Origin: Lachnospiraceae bacterium GAM79
Lineage (GTDB): Bacteria > Bacillota > Clostridia > Lachnospirales > Lachnospiraceae
Direction: 5' to 3'
Assembly: GCA_003584705.1 (NCBI GenBank)
Contig: AP018536.1
Location: 1,922,001-1,986,000 of the forward strand
DNA: 64,000 bases
Shown here piece after piece: positions 43,534 to 54,098 of the stretch. Position 1 is the stretch's first letter, and each line of letters begins with the position of its first letter. The notes under the pieces were generated by a model. It saw only the letters and a program-made list of their open reading frames with translations. It was not told the origin of the DNA and did no database searches. A program made the position numbers and the translations under genes.

Positions 43534-44232
43534 ATGCCCGAGAAGAATGTACAGGTAAATACAGACCGGGGACTTCCCTATGAGAGATTTCTGCAGTTCG
43601 GACCGGAGAATCTTACGGAGGCGGAATTGCTTGCGGTGATTCTGCGAACCGGGACGAAGGAGGATTCCGCGGTGGCGCTGGCTGAGAAGGTACTGGCACT
43701 GGCCACCTATCCGAGAGAAGGACTGCTGGGTCTGCATGATGTGAGTGTGGAAGAACTGATGGAGATCCGGGGCATCGGCATGGTGAAAGCGGTGAAACTA
43801 AAATGCATCGCCGAACTGTCCAACAGGATGAGCCGGGCCAAAGCCAGAGAGGGGATCTGCTTCACCAGAGCGGATCATGTGGCGGAATATTTTATGGAAA
43901 AGCTCAGACACAGGGATACCGAATGTGTGTATCTGCTCTGTCTGGATGCCAAAGGACAGCTGATCCGTGAGAAGAAATTGTCGGACGGCAGCGTCAATAT
44001 GGCACTGATCTCTCCCAGAGAGATATTTTTGGAGGCGTTAAAGGACAAGGCAGTCAGTCTTATCCTCGTGCACAATCATCCCAGCGGAGATCCCACTCCC
44101 AGCAGATCCGACAGGGAGCTGACGGAAAATGTGGCAAAGGTGGGAAACCAGATGGACATTCCGCTGTTAGACCACATTATTATTGGCGATAACAGGTATA
44201 CTAGCTTCAGAGAGCAAAAATTTTTGATATAA
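43534..44232 (+). CDS. radC: RadC-family JAB-domain protein
   Basis: The 232-residue protein has an N-terminal helix-hairpin-helix region (LMEIRGIGMVKAVKLKC) and a C-terminal JAB/MPN metalloprotease-like domain with LVHNHPSGDPTPSRSD and LLDHIIIG. Despite the old name, the role of RadC in DNA repair is not established. It sits just ahead of mreB, a common gram-positive order. Confidence 0.93.
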   Translation: MPEKNVQVNTDRGLPYERFLQFGPENLTEAELLAVILRTGTKEDSAVALAEKVLALATYPREGLLGLHDVSVEELMEIRGIGMVKAVKLKCIAELSNRMSRAKAREGICFTRADHVAEYFMEKLRHRDTECVYLLCLDAKGQLIREKKLSDGSVNMALISPREIFLEALKDKAVSLILVHNHPSGDPTPSRSDRELTENVAKVGNQMDIPLLDHIIIGDNRYTSFREQKFLI

Positions 44233-44248
44233 GAAAGGGATAACGACA

Positions 44249-45259
44249 GTGGCAAACAATGCATTTGGTATCGACCTTGGTACCAACAATATAAAGATCT
44301 ATAACCGCAATGATGACAATATCATGATCGAAAAAAATATGATTGCCATCGAGAATAAGAATACTTTATTTGCTTATGGTAACTCTGCATTTGAAATGTA
44401 TGAGAAAGCTCCCAGCAATATTCATATTTCTTATCCGCTTTCCAATGGTGTGATCGCGGATATCAAAAATATGGAGACGCTGGTAAAGTATTTTATCGGT
44501 GATCTGCAGAAGGGCAATACCAAGCCTTCTGATTTCTTCATTGCAGTGCCTACGGATGTTACCGAGGTGGAAAAAAGAGCATTCTATGATCTGATCAAAG
44601 GAGCTAACGTAAAGGCCAAGAAGATCATGGTAGTGGAGAAGGCCGTGGCAGACGGTCTGGGTCTGGATATCGATGTAAAAAATTCCCAGGGCGTCCTGGT
44701 GGTGAATGTCGGCTATGAGACCACGGAAATCTCCATCCTGTCACTGGGCGGTATCGTACTGAGCCGTCTGATCAAGGTGGGCGGCATGAAATTTGATGAT
44801 GCCATCCGTGCGGCAGTCAGAAGAGAATTCTCTCTGATCATCGGTGGCAAGACGGCTGAGAATGTGAAGATTGCCCTGAAGGAACTGGAAGAAGAAGGAA
44901 AGGGTGCTGTAGTATACGGCAGAGACATTGTCACCGGTCTGCCGGTGGAGCGTGAGATTCCCACAAGAATGGTGGACGAGTCTCTGGAAGAGCACTTTAA
45001 TACCATTATTGATAATGTAAAGGTGATACTGGAGAGAACACCCCCTGAACTGGCAGCGGATATTTACCGTCACGGTATTTATCTGACCGGAGGAGCATCC
45101 CAGGTAAGTCATCTGGCAGAGAGACTGGCAACCGGTACCGGACTGCATGTGAATGTGGCTGAGAATCCGCTGACCAGCGTGGCAACAGGACTTGCCAAGA
45201 TCATCAAGGATGATAACTATAAAACGGTAGCTTATGCAATTGAAGGGATGAGTAAATGA
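44249..45259 (+). CDS. mreB: Rod shape-determining protein MreB
   Basis: The 336-residue actin homologue starts with GTG (GAAAGGG about 10 bases upstream). It shows GIDLGTNN (phosphate 1), the connect region EKAVADGLGLDI, NVGYETTEISILSLGG and GIYLTGGASQ (adenosine site). It forms membrane-bound filaments that guide side-wall synthesis by RodA-PBP2, encoded downstream. Stop and mreC start overlap (ATGA). Sequence is somewhat divergent from Bacillus MreB but all nucleotide motifs are kept. Confidence 0.95.
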   Translation: MANNAFGIDLGTNNIKIYNRNDDNIMIEKNMIAIENKNTLFAYGNSAFEMYEKAPSNIHISYPLSNGVIADIKNMETLVKYFIGDLQKGNTKPSDFFIAVPTDVTEVEKRAFYDLIKGANVKAKKIMVVEKAVADGLGLDIDVKNSQGVLVVNVGYETTEISILSLGGIVLSRLIKVGGMKFDDAIRAAVRREFSLIIGGKTAENVKIALKELEEEGKGAVVYGRDIVTGLPVEREIPTRMVDESLEEHFNTIIDNVKVILERTPPELAADIYRHGIYLTGGASQVSHLAERLATGTGLHVNVAENPLTSVATGLAKIIKDDNYKTVAYAIEGMSK

Positions 45260-46143
45260 GCCCAGTCGTAAAAAGAAAAGGGGAGAGGTTTACTTTACCG
45301 AGTAAATATCTCCTTTTTATTTTAACTATCCTCTGCACCATCATGATGCTGGTGACCTTTGGAACCAATGTATTTAACCGACCGTTCAACAGAGTGGTGG
45401 GATATGTGATCGTACCCTTTGAACAGGGGATCGCCAAGGCCGGAGAATGGCTGGCAAATCGTTCCGATGAACTGGTGCAGATCCGGACACTTTTAGCGGA
45501 GAACAGTGCCCTGAAGGAGCAGGTGGCTTCCCTGACGGAAGAGAACACTCTGCTGCAGCAGGACAAATATGAACTGAATGAACTGAGAGGGTTGCTGGAG
45601 CTTGATGAAGAATATGGGGACTACAATAAGATCGGTGCCCGGATCATCAGCAGAGATTCTGGCAACTGGTATTCTTCTTTTGTCATTGACAAAGGCTCTA
45701 ATGATGGGCTGGCGGATGATATGAATGTGATCGCCGGAGGCGGTCTGGTGGGACGCATTACGTCCGTAGGACCGAACTGGTCCCGGGTGACTTCCATTAT
45801 TTCCGACAATTCTAATGTCAGCGGTATGACACTTGCCACGGGTGACAATCTGATCGTATCCGGAGATCTGCAGATGATGGCCCAGGGAGTGATTCCTTTC
45901 AGCAAGCTGGTGGACAGCCAGGATGCAGTGGCAGAGGGAGATAAGGTAGTTACATCCGATATCAGTGATAAATACCTTCCCAATATCCTGATCGGCTATA
46001 TCAGTACCATCAATAAAGATACCAACAATCTGACGAAATCCGGATACCTGACTCCGGTGGTGGATTTCGAGCATCTGAGTGAGGTGCTGGTGATCACGGA
46101 CAAGAAACAGCAGGTTCCGGGAGGAGGCGCAGATGGAGAATAA
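45256..46143 (+). CDS. mreC: Rod shape-determining protein MreC
   Basis: The 295-residue protein has one membrane span (about 15-38), a coiled coil (about 70-115: ALKEQVASLTEENTLLQQDKYELNEL) and the double beta-barrel domain (RIISRDSGNWYSSFVIDKGS..GLADDMNV, GGLVGRI). It links MreB to PBP2 outside the membrane. It overlaps mreB and mreD, so the three are coupled. Confidence 0.94.
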   Translation: MSPVVKRKGERFTLPSKYLLFILTILCTIMMLVTFGTNVFNRPFNRVVGYVIVPFEQGIAKAGEWLANRSDELVQIRTLLAENSALKEQVASLTEENTLLQQDKYELNELRGLLELDEEYGDYNKIGARIISRDSGNWYSSFVIDKGSNDGLADDMNVIAGGGLVGRITSVGPNWSRVTSIISDNSNVSGMTLATGDNLIVSGDLQMMAQGVIPFSKLVDSQDAVAEGDKVVTSDISDKYLPNILIGYISTINKDTNNLTKSGYLTPVVDFEHLSEVLVITDKKQQVPGGGADGE

Positions 46144-46672
46144 CAGCAGCTTCCTGCGCAAGATTGTAGTGGTTCTTCTGATCCTTTTATTTTTTGTCTT
46201 GCAGTGCAGTGTATTTAACAGCCTGGCAATGGGCGGAATCATTCCCAATCTGATGATCATTCTGACTTCTTCCTTCGGATTTATGAGAGGGGAGAAGGAG
46301 GGACTGCTGATCGGATTTTCCTGCGGGCTTTTATGTGATATTTTTTTCGGAAGTTTCCTGGGATTTTATGCCATGGTCATGATGTACATAGGCTTTGTTA
46401 ACGGGAAATTCAGCCGGATCTTTTATCCGGAGGATATCAAGCTGCCGTTGGCGCTTATTATTGTCAGCGACATTTCTTATGGATTGATTTGTTACATTCT
46501 GATGTTTCTTTTGAGAGGGCGTTTTCATTTCCCGTATTATTTTACAAGTGTGATCCTGCCGGAGGCACTTTACACCATCGTTGTTACGATTATTTTGTAT
46601 CCTCTGATCCTGAAGATTAATCAGAAACTGGAGGAGAAGGAAAAAAGGAGCGCACAGAAATTTGTTTCGTGA
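46133..46672 (+). CDS. mreD: Rod shape-determining protein MreD
   Basis: The 179-residue protein has five to six hydrophobic spans and the MreD segments IIPNLMIILTSSFGFMRGEKEG and GLLCDIFFGSFLG. It is the membrane partner of MreC in the elongasome. It overlaps both mreC (11 bases) and mrdA (11 bases). Confidence 0.92.
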   Translation: MENNSSFLRKIVVVLLILLFFVLQCSVFNSLAMGGIIPNLMIILTSSFGFMRGEKEGLLIGFSCGLLCDIFFGSFLGFYAMVMMYIGFVNGKFSRIFYPEDIKLPLALIIVSDISYGLICYILMFLLRGRFHFPYYFTSVILPEALYTIVVTIILYPLILKINQKLEEKEKRSAQKFVS

Positions 46673-49547
46673 AATTAGAGATCACATTATTAATATTGTG
46701 ACCAGCAGACTGACAGTACTTATGATACTGTTTGCTTTTTTTGCCGGTGTTCTGCTTTACCGCTGTTTCAACCTGCAGATCGTAAACGGAGAAGAGTATC
46801 TGAACGACTTTATCCTTCAGATCGAGAAGACCAGGGATATATCCAGTACCAGAGGACGGATTCTGGACAGGAACGGCAATGTACTGGCGGAAAATGAACT
46901 GGCTTATTCTGTGAAGATCGAGGATGTGTTTGAGTCCAGCCGGAATAAGAACGCAAAGGTCAATGACGTTGTCTATCGGCTGATAAAGCTGATCGAGAAA
47001 AACGGTGACAGTGTGATCACGGATTTTAAGATCATTATTGATGAAGACGGCGATTATGCCTATTCCGTGGATGGCACGGCGCTGCTTCGTTTTCAGGCGG
47101 ATGTGCTTGGATACAGAACCATAGACGAGCTTAGTGAAGAAGAAAAAGCCATGACAGCCCAGGAACTGATAGAGTACTTAAGCCGTGCCAAGGGCTTTGC
47201 TATCGGTCAGTACGAAGATCCCGAGAACACCAAGACCCCTTTCGTGCCGGGGAAAGGTTATACCAAAGAGGAGTGGCTGCAGATGGTAACCATCCGGTAT
47301 GCCATGAATCTGACCTCCTTCCGGAAATATGTGGGAACCACTGTGGCTACCAATGTCAGTGCGGAGACAGTGGCGGTGATCATGGAGAATTCCGACCAGC
47401 TGGACGGTGTGTCTATCGTAGAGGATACGGTGCGCCACTACATAGACAGCAAATATTTCGCCCATGTGCTGGGATATACCGGCAAAATCTCTTCCGATGA
47501 ACTGGCAGAGTTAAATGACCAGGTGGTGACGGAAGGCGGCCTGGAGGATACCTATACCATCAATGATGTGGTAGGTAAGAGTGGTATTGAGGCATATATG
47601 GAGACTACCCTGCAGGGTACCAAGGGCAGTGAAAAAGTGGTGGTGAACAATACCGGTAAGGTGATCACTATTTTAGAGCGGAAAGAGGCACAGCCGGGAG
47701 CGGATGTCTACCTGACCATCGATAAGGATCTTACGGAGGCGGTATATAATATCATCGAACAGAAGCTGGCCGGTCTGGTGGCAAGCAAGATCATCAACGC
47801 CAAAGAATTCAATCTGCCGGAGAATGCCAAGAGCTCGTCCATTAAGATCCCGATCTATGACGTGTATTTTGCCATGATCAACAACAATATTCTGGACAGA
47901 AAACATTTCGAGGCAGAAGATGCCGGAGAGACGGAAAAGGCAGTCTATGCCGCTTATCTGGAGTATAAGCAGGGCGTTTACGACAGACTGACTTACGAAC
48001 TTACAGAAGGGGCAACTCCCTATAGCAAGCTTTCCAAGGAATATCAGGTTTATCAGAGTAATATCGTAAGCCTCCTTCGGGAGGAAGGCGTGATCATGAA
48101 GGAACTGGTGGATGATAACGATGCTACGCAGACGGCCTGGGCGAAGGAGGAAGTGATCTCCTTAAAGGAGTATCTGCAGTATTGCATCGCCATGAACTGG
48201 ATCGATGTCAGCAAGCTGGATCTGAATGACAAATATTCGGATTCTACAGAAGTTTATGACAAACTGTTGGATTACACCATTAATGCCATCGACCATACCA
48301 CGGAGTTCCAGAAACGTTTCTACAAGTATATGCTTTTAAATGACAAGATCACCGGGAAACAGATCTGTATGCTCCTGTGTGAACAGCAGGCGGTGGACAT
48401 CCCGGCTGAGGATGAAGAAGCACTGTATTCCGGTAAATTGTCGGCATATCAGTTTATGATGAACCGGATCAATAATCTGGAGATCACACCGGCCCAACTG
48501 GCACTGGATCCCTGCAATGCCTCTGTAGTCATTACGGATGTCAATACGGGAGATGTGCTGGCTATGGTGTCTTATCCGGGATATGACAATAACAAAATGG
48601 CGAATACCGTGGATGCGGAGTATTATGCGCAGCTGAATGCGGACAAGTCCAGCCCACAGCTGAATTTTGCCACCCAGTATAAGGCAGCACCCGGTTCCAC
48701 GTTCAAGATTGTATCCGCTACAGCGGGACTTCTGGAGAATGTGATTAATCTTCAGAGCCGCGTGAACTGTGTCGGTACTTTTACCGAGATCACACCATCC
48801 CCCAGATGCTGGAAAATTTCCGGACATGGCTATGAAAATGTGACATCTGCCATCAAGGATTCCTGTAACTACTTCTTCTACAATGTGGGCTACCAGCTGG
48901 CTACCAGAACCGGAAGCTATAATGAGGAAGCGGGTCTGGATACCCTGAGCAAATATGCGGATCTGTATGGACTGACAGATAAATCGGGAGTGGAGATCGG
49001 AGAATATGCACCGGATGTATCCACCAAGGATCCGGTACGTTCTGCCATCGGACAGGGCAGCAACAGCTACACTACCGTTGGACTGGCCAGATATGTCACT
49101 ACCATTGCCAACAGTGGGACCTGCTATAATCTGACCCTGTTGGATAAGACAACAGATTCCCAGGGCAATCTGTTGAAAGAGTACCATGCAGGAGTGAGAA
49201 ACCAGATTGACCTGCCGCAGGAATACTGGGATGCGTTCCATCTGGGAATGCGTCAGGTGGTGGAAAACAAAAAGTACTTTAGTGATCTGGCGGTAAATGC
49301 CGCAGGTAAGACCGGTACGGCAGAGCAGACAGCTTCCCGACCAAACCATGCGCTTTTTATCTGCTATGCGCCGTATGAGAATCCGGAGATCGCCATTGCC
49401 ACAAGAATACCTTTCGGATATTCTTCAGACTATGCAGCCCAGTTCACCAGAGATATTATCAAGTATTATTACGGACTGGCGGAAGAGGATGATCTGATCA
49501 CAGGTACTGCGGATACTCTCGACAATGCAGTATCCAATGAGATGTAA
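46662..49547 (+). CDS. mrdA: Penicillin-binding protein 2 (elongation transpeptidase) with large insertion
   Basis: The 961-residue class B PBP uses a TTG start (AAAAAGGAG 11 bases upstream, inside mreD). It has a span (about 15-37), the PBP dimer domain (SSTRGRILDRNGNVLAENE), and a transpeptidase with SxxK at Ser679-Lys682 (GSTFK), SCN at 734-736 and KTG at 883-885. It crosslinks side-wall peptidoglycan with RodA. The catalytic Ser is far later than in E. coli PBP2 (Ser330) because of an insertion of roughly 200 residues or more, about 370-610, rich in charged helices. Such long PBP2 forms occur in Clostridia. Confidence 0.94.
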   Translation: MFREIRDHIINIVTSRLTVLMILFAFFAGVLLYRCFNLQIVNGEEYLNDFILQIEKTRDISSTRGRILDRNGNVLAENELAYSVKIEDVFESSRNKNAKVNDVVYRLIKLIEKNGDSVITDFKIIIDEDGDYAYSVDGTALLRFQADVLGYRTIDELSEEEKAMTAQELIEYLSRAKGFAIGQYEDPENTKTPFVPGKGYTKEEWLQMVTIRYAMNLTSFRKYVGTTVATNVSAETVAVIMENSDQLDGVSIVEDTVRHYIDSKYFAHVLGYTGKISSDELAELNDQVVTEGGLEDTYTINDVVGKSGIEAYMETTLQGTKGSEKVVVNNTGKVITILERKEAQPGADVYLTIDKDLTEAVYNIIEQKLAGLVASKIINAKEFNLPENAKSSSIKIPIYDVYFAMINNNILDRKHFEAEDAGETEKAVYAAYLEYKQGVYDRLTYELTEGATPYSKLSKEYQVYQSNIVSLLREEGVIMKELVDDNDATQTAWAKEEVISLKEYLQYCIAMNWIDVSKLDLNDKYSDSTEVYDKLLDYTINAIDHTTEFQKRFYKYMLLNDKITGKQICMLLCEQQAVDIPAEDEEALYSGKLSAYQFMMNRINNLEITPAQLALDPCNASVVITDVNTGDVLAMVSYPGYDNNKMANTVDAEYYAQLNADKSSPQLNFATQYKAAPGSTFKIVSATAGLLENVINLQSRVNCVGTFTEITPSPRCWKISGHGYENVTSAIKDSCNYFFYNVGYQLATRTGSYNEEAGLDTLSKYADLYGLTDKSGVEIGEYAPDVSTKDPVRSAIGQGSNSYTTVGLARYVTTIANSGTCYNLTLLDKTTDSQGNLLKEYHAGVRNQIDLPQEYWDAFHLGMRQVVENKKYFSDLAVNAAGKTGTAEQTASRPNHALFICYAPYENPEIAIATRIPFGYSSDYAAQFTRDIIKYYYGLAEEDDLITGTADTLDNAVSNEM

Positions 49548-49632
49548 CTATCCGGAGTCAGATAACACAGACAGATGAATGCCAAATGTGGGACTTCGGA
49601 TATTAAGAAAATAAAAAGACAGGTATAAGAAA

Positions 49633-50304
49633 ATGAAAGATGCAGTATTGATCAAAAGTTATCAGAGCGGGATCACTCTTCTGATGAGGGAGGATGCTTC
49701 CCTGGAAGAAATCCTGCAGGAACTGGCGGTGAAATTCACAGAGGCGAAAAACTTCTTCGGTACGTCCACCATGGCATTATCCATGGAGGGACGGGAGGTG
49801 ACCGAAGTGGAAGAAATCCGCATTCTGGATACCATCCGGAAGAACAGCAATGTGAGGATCGCCTGTATCGTGGGCCATGATGAGACCACGAACAAGAACT
49901 TTATCAAAGCTCTGCAGCATATGGAGAAAAAGCTTTCCACCGGGGACGAGGGGCAGTTCTACAAGGGAACCCTCAAAAACCGGGAAGTCATAGAAACCGA
50001 GAACAGCATCGTGGTCCTGGGGGATGTCTACCCGGGCAGTGCGGTGATCTCCGCAGGCAACATCATCATTCTGGGAGGACTGTACGGGGAAGCTTATGCG
50101 GGCGGATCTGGCAGAGAAGATTGTTATATTGTAGCGCTTGAAATGGAGCCGGAAAGATTAAAAATCGGCGATTTCAAATATAAAACCAATGCGAAACAGT
50201 CGAAATGGGGCATTCGTCCCAAAGTACAACCGAAAATTGCACACCTGAAGAACGGGAAGATCGTATTTGATCCCCTTACAAAAGAATTACTGGGTACTTT
50301 TTAA
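49633..50304 (+). CDS. minC: Septum site-determining protein MinC
   Basis: The 223-residue protein has an N-terminal FtsZ-binding domain and the C-terminal MinC beta-helix (about 105-223): YKGTLKNREVIETENSIVVLG, DVYPGSAVISAGNIIILGGLYGEAYAG. It inhibits FtsZ polymerisation away from midcell when recruited by MinD. An 85-base gap with a weak SD separates it from mrdA. Confidence 0.94.
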   Translation: MKDAVLIKSYQSGITLLMREDASLEEILQELAVKFTEAKNFFGTSTMALSMEGREVTEVEEIRILDTIRKNSNVRIACIVGHDETTNKNFIKALQHMEKKLSTGDEGQFYKGTLKNREVIETENSIVVLGDVYPGSAVISAGNIIILGGLYGEAYAGGSGREDCYIVALEMEPERLKIGDFKYKTNAKQSKWGIRPKVQPKIAHLKNGKIVFDPLTKELLGTF

Positions 50305-50346
50305 AAGAATCCAGGGGACGACAAAATCAAACAGGAGGAATCCAAA

Positions 50347-51168
50347 ATGGAACAAAACGTTTCCACGGAGAAGAAAAGCTCCGAAGTCATTGTCGTCACT
50401 TCAGGAAAAGGCGGTGTAGGTAAGACCACTACATCCGCAAACGTTGGAACAGGTCTTGCAAAAGCGGGCAGCAAAGTCTGCCTGATCGATACGGATATCG
50501 GTCTGCGTAACCTTGACGTGGTCATGGGACTGGAGAACCGTATCGTTTACAATCTGGTAGATGTGGTCGAAGGGAACTGCAGAATCAAACAGGCACTGAT
50601 CCGGGACAAGAGACATCCGGGACTGTATCTGATGCCGTCGGCACAGACCAGAGATAAATCGGCAGTCACCCCGGGACAGATGGTGAAGGTGATCGACCAC
50701 TTGAGAGAACAATTTGATTACATCATTCTGGACTGCCCGGCGGGAATTGAACAGGGCTTCCAGAATGCTATTGCCGGGGCCGACAGGGCACTGGTGGTAA
50801 CAACACCGGAGGTCTCGGCCATCAGAGATGCAGATCGTATTATCGGACTGCTGGAGGCCAACGGCTTCAAACAGATGGATCTGATCATCAACAGACTGCG
50901 CATGGATATGGTAAAGCGCGGAGATATGATGTCTGCGGATGATGTGGTGGATATTCTGGCGGTACCGCTCATCGGAATCGTTCCGGATGATGAGAATGTA
51001 GTCATCGCCACCAATCAGGGAGAACCATTAGTCGGAAGCGATACACCGGCGGGTAAGGCTTACCGCAATGTGGTGGATCGTGTGCTGGGAAAAGAAATTC
51101 CGTTCCTGGATTTCGAAAAAGGAGTATCTTTTTGGACAAAAGTAACCGGTATTTTTCGGAAAGCATAG
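50347..51168 (+). CDS. minD: Septum site-determining protein MinD
   Basis: The 273-residue ParA-type ATPase has the deviant Walker A GKGGVGKTTTSAN, DTDIGLRNLDVVMGLENR, the Walker B region ILDCPAGIEQGF, and a C-terminal amphipathic tail (KVTGIFRKA) for membrane binding. It places MinC on the membrane and is cycled by MinE. AGGAGG lies about 10 bases before the ATG. Confidence 0.96.
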   Translation: MEQNVSTEKKSSEVIVVTSGKGGVGKTTTSANVGTGLAKAGSKVCLIDTDIGLRNLDVVMGLENRIVYNLVDVVEGNCRIKQALIRDKRHPGLYLMPSAQTRDKSAVTPGQMVKVIDHLREQFDYIILDCPAGIEQGFQNAIAGADRALVVTTPEVSAIRDADRIIGLLEANGFKQMDLIINRLRMDMVKRGDMMSADDVVDILAVPLIGIVPDDENVVIATNQGEPLVGSDTPAGKAYRNVVDRVLGKEIPFLDFEKGVSFWTKVTGIFRKA

Positions 51169-51180
51169 GAAGGGGACGGG

Positions 51181-51462
51181 ATGAATATGAAACATTTTTT
51201 TCGCAGGAAAAGCTCCTGCCAGGTGGCAAAGGACCGTCTGAAAATCCTGCTGATATCGGACCGGGTGAACTGTTCTCCGGAGATGATGGAACTGATCAAG
51301 GCGGATATTACAAAAGTGATTTCGAAATATATGCGGATCGATACGGATCATATGGAAATCGAGATACAGGCAAAGGGCAGTAAGGGCGGACGGAATAAGA
51401 GCCCCAGCCTGATTGCCAATATTCCCATTATTGATTTACAGAAGACTGCGAAAATGCCATAA
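51181..51462 (+). CDS. minE: Cell division topological specificity factor MinE
   Basis: The 93-residue protein has the N-terminal anti-MinCD region (VAKDRLKILLISDRV) and a topological-specificity domain (MMELIKADITKVISKYMRID). It stimulates MinD ATPase. The presence of MinE, and of no DivIVA-MinJ pair in this cluster, suggests an oscillating Min system as in E. coli. Confidence 0.93.
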   Translation: MNMKHFFRRKSSCQVAKDRLKILLISDRVNCSPEMMELIKADITKVISKYMRIDTDHMEIEIQAKGSKGGRNKSPSLIANIPIIDLQKTAKMP

Positions 51463-51491
51463 GGAGCATAAAAAACAGAAAGGTCAAACGG

Positions 51492-52598
51492 ATGTTTAAG
51501 AATTATAGATTACGGGATTATGACTTTAAACTGATCATACTGATACTTGCACTGTCCATCATCGGCATCATAACCATCGGCAGTGCGGAACCTGCCCAGC
51601 AGACCAAACAGATGGCGGGTGTAGTTGCGGGGCTTGTTATCATGATCGCCCTTTCTTTTTTTAATTATTCCGTGATCCTGAAGCTTTACTGGCTGATGTA
51701 CATAGGCAATCTGGTACTGCTCGGACTGGTAATCCTGATGGGTGAAGAAGGCAACGGAGCCCAGAGGTGGCTTAAGATCGGTGGACTGCAATTTCAACCT
51801 TCAGAACTTGCAAAAATTTTATTGATTTTATTCTTTGCACAGTTTATTATGAAATATAAGGAGAAGCTGAATACTTTCCCTGTGATCGCATCGATTGCGG
51901 TACTTATGGGTGTTCCCTGGATCATGGTAAAGGAACAGCCGGCGCTGTCTACCAGCCTTGTGCTGATCTTTATTTTCTGCGTGATCCTGTATGCCGGAGG
52001 CATCAGTTATAAGCTGATCTTCGGAGCATTGGCGGTGGCAATTCCTGCAGTGATCATACTGGTATCTCTGGCAATGCAGCCGGACAGTACCATATTGGAG
52101 ACTTACCAGAAAAATCGTATCCTTGCCTTCGTCAATCCGGAGGAATATTCCACGGATCTGGCTTACCAGCAGTTGAACTCTGTAATGGCCATAGGCTCTG
52201 GAGAACTGGACGGCAAGGGCTATAAAAACAATGAGATCACATCGGTAAAGAATGGCAATTTCCTGTCTGAAGCGGAAACCGATTTCATATTCGCTGTTAT
52301 CGGTGAAGAGTTTGGTTTTAAGGGAAGTATCGTAGTGATCATACTGCTGATGCTGATGGCAATGGAGTGCGTTTCTATCGCGGGAAAGGCGAAAGATACC
52401 GCGGGGACGATCATAGCGGCGTCAATGGGGGGACTGATCGCTTTCCAGAGCTTTGTGAACATCGGAGTGGCTACGTTTATTTTACCGAATACAGGACTTC
52501 CGCTGCCTTTTGTAAGCTATGGCCTGACCTCGCTGATGAGTCTGTATATTGGAATGGGTGTTGTACTGAACGTACGATTACAGGCGAAGAGAAGCTAG
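51492..52598 (+). CDS. rodA: Rod shape-determining protein RodA (SEDS glycosyltransferase)
   Basis: The 368-residue protein has about ten spans and SEDS motifs: [30 protein letters not shown], and the C-terminal [24 protein letters not shown]. It polymerises lipid II for side-wall growth with PBP2, encoded four genes upstream. FtsW is the alternative name, but the elongasome setting favours RodA. Confidence 0.93.
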   Translation: MFKNYRLRDYDFKLIILILALSIIGIITIGSAEPAQQTKQMAGVVAGLVIMIALSFFNYSVILKLYWLMYIGNLVLLGLVILMGEEGNGAQRWLKIGGLQFQPSELAKILLILFFAQFIMKYKEKLNTFPVIASIAVLMGVPWIMVKEQPALSTSLVLIFIFCVILYAGGISYKLIFGALAVAIPAVIILVSLAMQPDSTILETYQKNRILAFVNPEEYSTDLAYQQLNSVMAIGSGELDGKGYKNNEITSVKNGNFLSEAETDFIFAVIGEEFGFKGSIVVIILLMLMAMECVSIAGKAKDTAGTIIAASMGGLIAFQSFVNIGVATFILPNTGLPLPFVSYGLTSLMSLYIGMGVVLNVRLQAKRS

Positions 52599-52641
52599 AC
52601 AAAAGAAATCATACATTACACAGAGAAGGGGTATGGACTAT

Positions 52642-53037
52642 ATGAACATTGCACTGATCGCACATGATGCCAAAAAGAAACTGATGCAGAATTTCTGCAT
52701 TGCATATCGCGGAATTTTAAGTAAAAATGAATTATATGCCACAGGAACTACCGGCAGGCTGATCGAAGAGGTCACTAACCTGAATATACACAAATATCTT
52801 GCTGGACATCTGGGAGGAGAACAGCAGATCGGTGCACAGATCGAACACAACGAGATCGATCTGGTGATCTTTTTGCGGGATCCACTGGCACCCAAGGCCC
52901 ATGAGCCGGATGTAAGCAATGTAATGCGCTTGTGTGATATGCATAATATTCCGTTGGCAACGAATCTCGCCAGCGCGGAACTGTTGATCAAGTCCTTAGA
53001 CAGAGGAGATTTAGAGTGGCGTGAAATGTACAAATAA
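52642..53037 (+). CDS. mgsA: Methylglyoxal synthase
   Basis: The 131-residue protein ([18 protein letters not shown]...) has the MgsA motifs [22 protein letters not shown], the catalytic Asp in [14 protein letters not shown] and [10 protein letters not shown]. It turns dihydroxyacetone phosphate into methylglyoxal and phosphate when phosphate is short. The start at 52642 aligns with Bacillus MgsA and has AAGGGG 11 bases upstream; the ATG at 52633 is a close alternative. It overlaps the carboxypeptidase gene by 17 bases. Confidence 0.93.
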   Translation: MNIALIAHDAKKKLMQNFCIAYRGILSKNELYATGTTGRLIEEVTNLNIHKYLAGHLGGEQQIGAQIEHNEIDLVIFLRDPLAPKAHEPDVSNVMRLCDMHNIPLATNLASAELLIKSLDRGDLEWREMYK

Positions 53038-54010
53038 AGTTCGTCGGATCTGCTTCTGCATGTCCTTGATCCTCTGCATGAGTCTGCTTACCGGATGCGG
53101 TAATGTGGCGTATACATTTCCGTACGATGTCAATTCCAGTGTCAGCAGTTTCAATGTGCTGGCAGGAACCGGAGCGGGCAGGGCAGAGCCCTTTGCTGCG
53201 GATCTGTGTGTGGTGACGGAGGACCAGACGGGGGATGGCAGCGTAGACATGTCACAGGCCTTGGCCGCTGTACTGTTCGACGTAAACAATAAAAAGGTAT
53301 TATATTCCAAAAATGCACATGAAAGATTGTATCCGGCTAGCCTGACCAAGGTAATGACGGCACTGGTGGCATTACAGAATGCGTCACCGGATACTGTGCT
53401 GACAGCTACGGATAGCGTAAAGATCACGGAATCCGGTGCACAGCTGTGCGGATTAAAAGCCGGAGATACCATGACATTGGATCAGGCATTACATATTCTG
53501 CTGATGTATTCCGCCAACGACGCAGCAATGCTGATCGCGGAGAATATCGGCGGCAGTGTAGATCATTTTGTGGAGATGATGAATGAGGAAGCACAGAGAC
53601 TGGGGGCTACAAATACCAGTTTTGCCAATCCTCATGGTCTGTCGGATGACAATCATTATACTTCAGCCTATGACCTGTATCTGATCTTTAATGAAGCAAT
53701 CAAATATGATTCCTTTAATGAGATCATTCACATGACAAGCTACCAAACCGCATATTATGACAAGGACGGAAAAGCCAAGGAACTTACGGTGAACAACACA
53801 AACCGTTTTTTGCGGGGAGATTTTCAGGCACCGGAGAACATTACAGTCATCGGCGGCAAGACAGGTACGACCAACGCGGCGGGACATTGTCTGATCCTTT
53901 TATCCAGAGACACAAGCGGAGCTCCTTATATATCGGTAATCCTGAATTCCTCAGCCAGTGATGTGCTGTACCCGGAAATGGTACAACTCCTGGAGCAAAT
54001 CAATAAATAA
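53021..54010 (+). CDS. D-alanyl-D-alanine carboxypeptidase lipoprotein (S11 family)
   Basis: The 329-residue protein uses a GTG start and has a lipoprotein signal with lipobox LTGC (about Cys26). The penicillin-binding triad is complete: SLTK (in [11 protein letters not shown]), SAN (in YSANDAAML) and KTG (in [11 protein letters not shown]). It trims the terminal D-Ala of muropeptides outside the membrane, limiting crosslinking. The C-terminal beta-domain of DacA/DacF is missing, so it is a short form. The start lies inside mgsA. Confidence 0.92.
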   Translation: MKCTNKVRRICFCMSLILCMSLLTGCGNVAYTFPYDVNSSVSSFNVLAGTGAGRAEPFAADLCVVTEDQTGDGSVDMSQALAAVLFDVNNKKVLYSKNAHERLYPASLTKVMTALVALQNASPDTVLTATDSVKITESGAQLCGLKAGDTMTLDQALHILLMYSANDAAMLIAENIGGSVDHFVEMMNEEAQRLGATNTSFANPHGLSDDNHYTSAYDLYLIFNEAIKYDSFNEIIHMTSYQTAYYDKDGKAKELTVNNTNRFLRGDFQAPENITVIGGKTGTTNAAGHCLILLSRDTSGAPYISVILNSSASDVLYPEMVQLLEQINK

Positions 54011-54013
54011 CTG

Positions 54014-54042
54014 TTGTTTTTTGAGGGGTTATAAACTATAAT
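54014..54042 (+). promoter_or_regulatory. Sigma-A promoter before the P-loop gene
   Basis: TTGTTT (54014-54019) and TATAAT (54037-54042) are 17 bases apart. A weak stem ATAGG / CCTAT (54049-54053 with 54068-54072) follows. Confidence 0.55.
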
Positions 54043-54098
54043 AAAGTAAATAGGTTGCGTGAAGTTCCTATAAATTTTACGACAGGAGGGTTACACCA

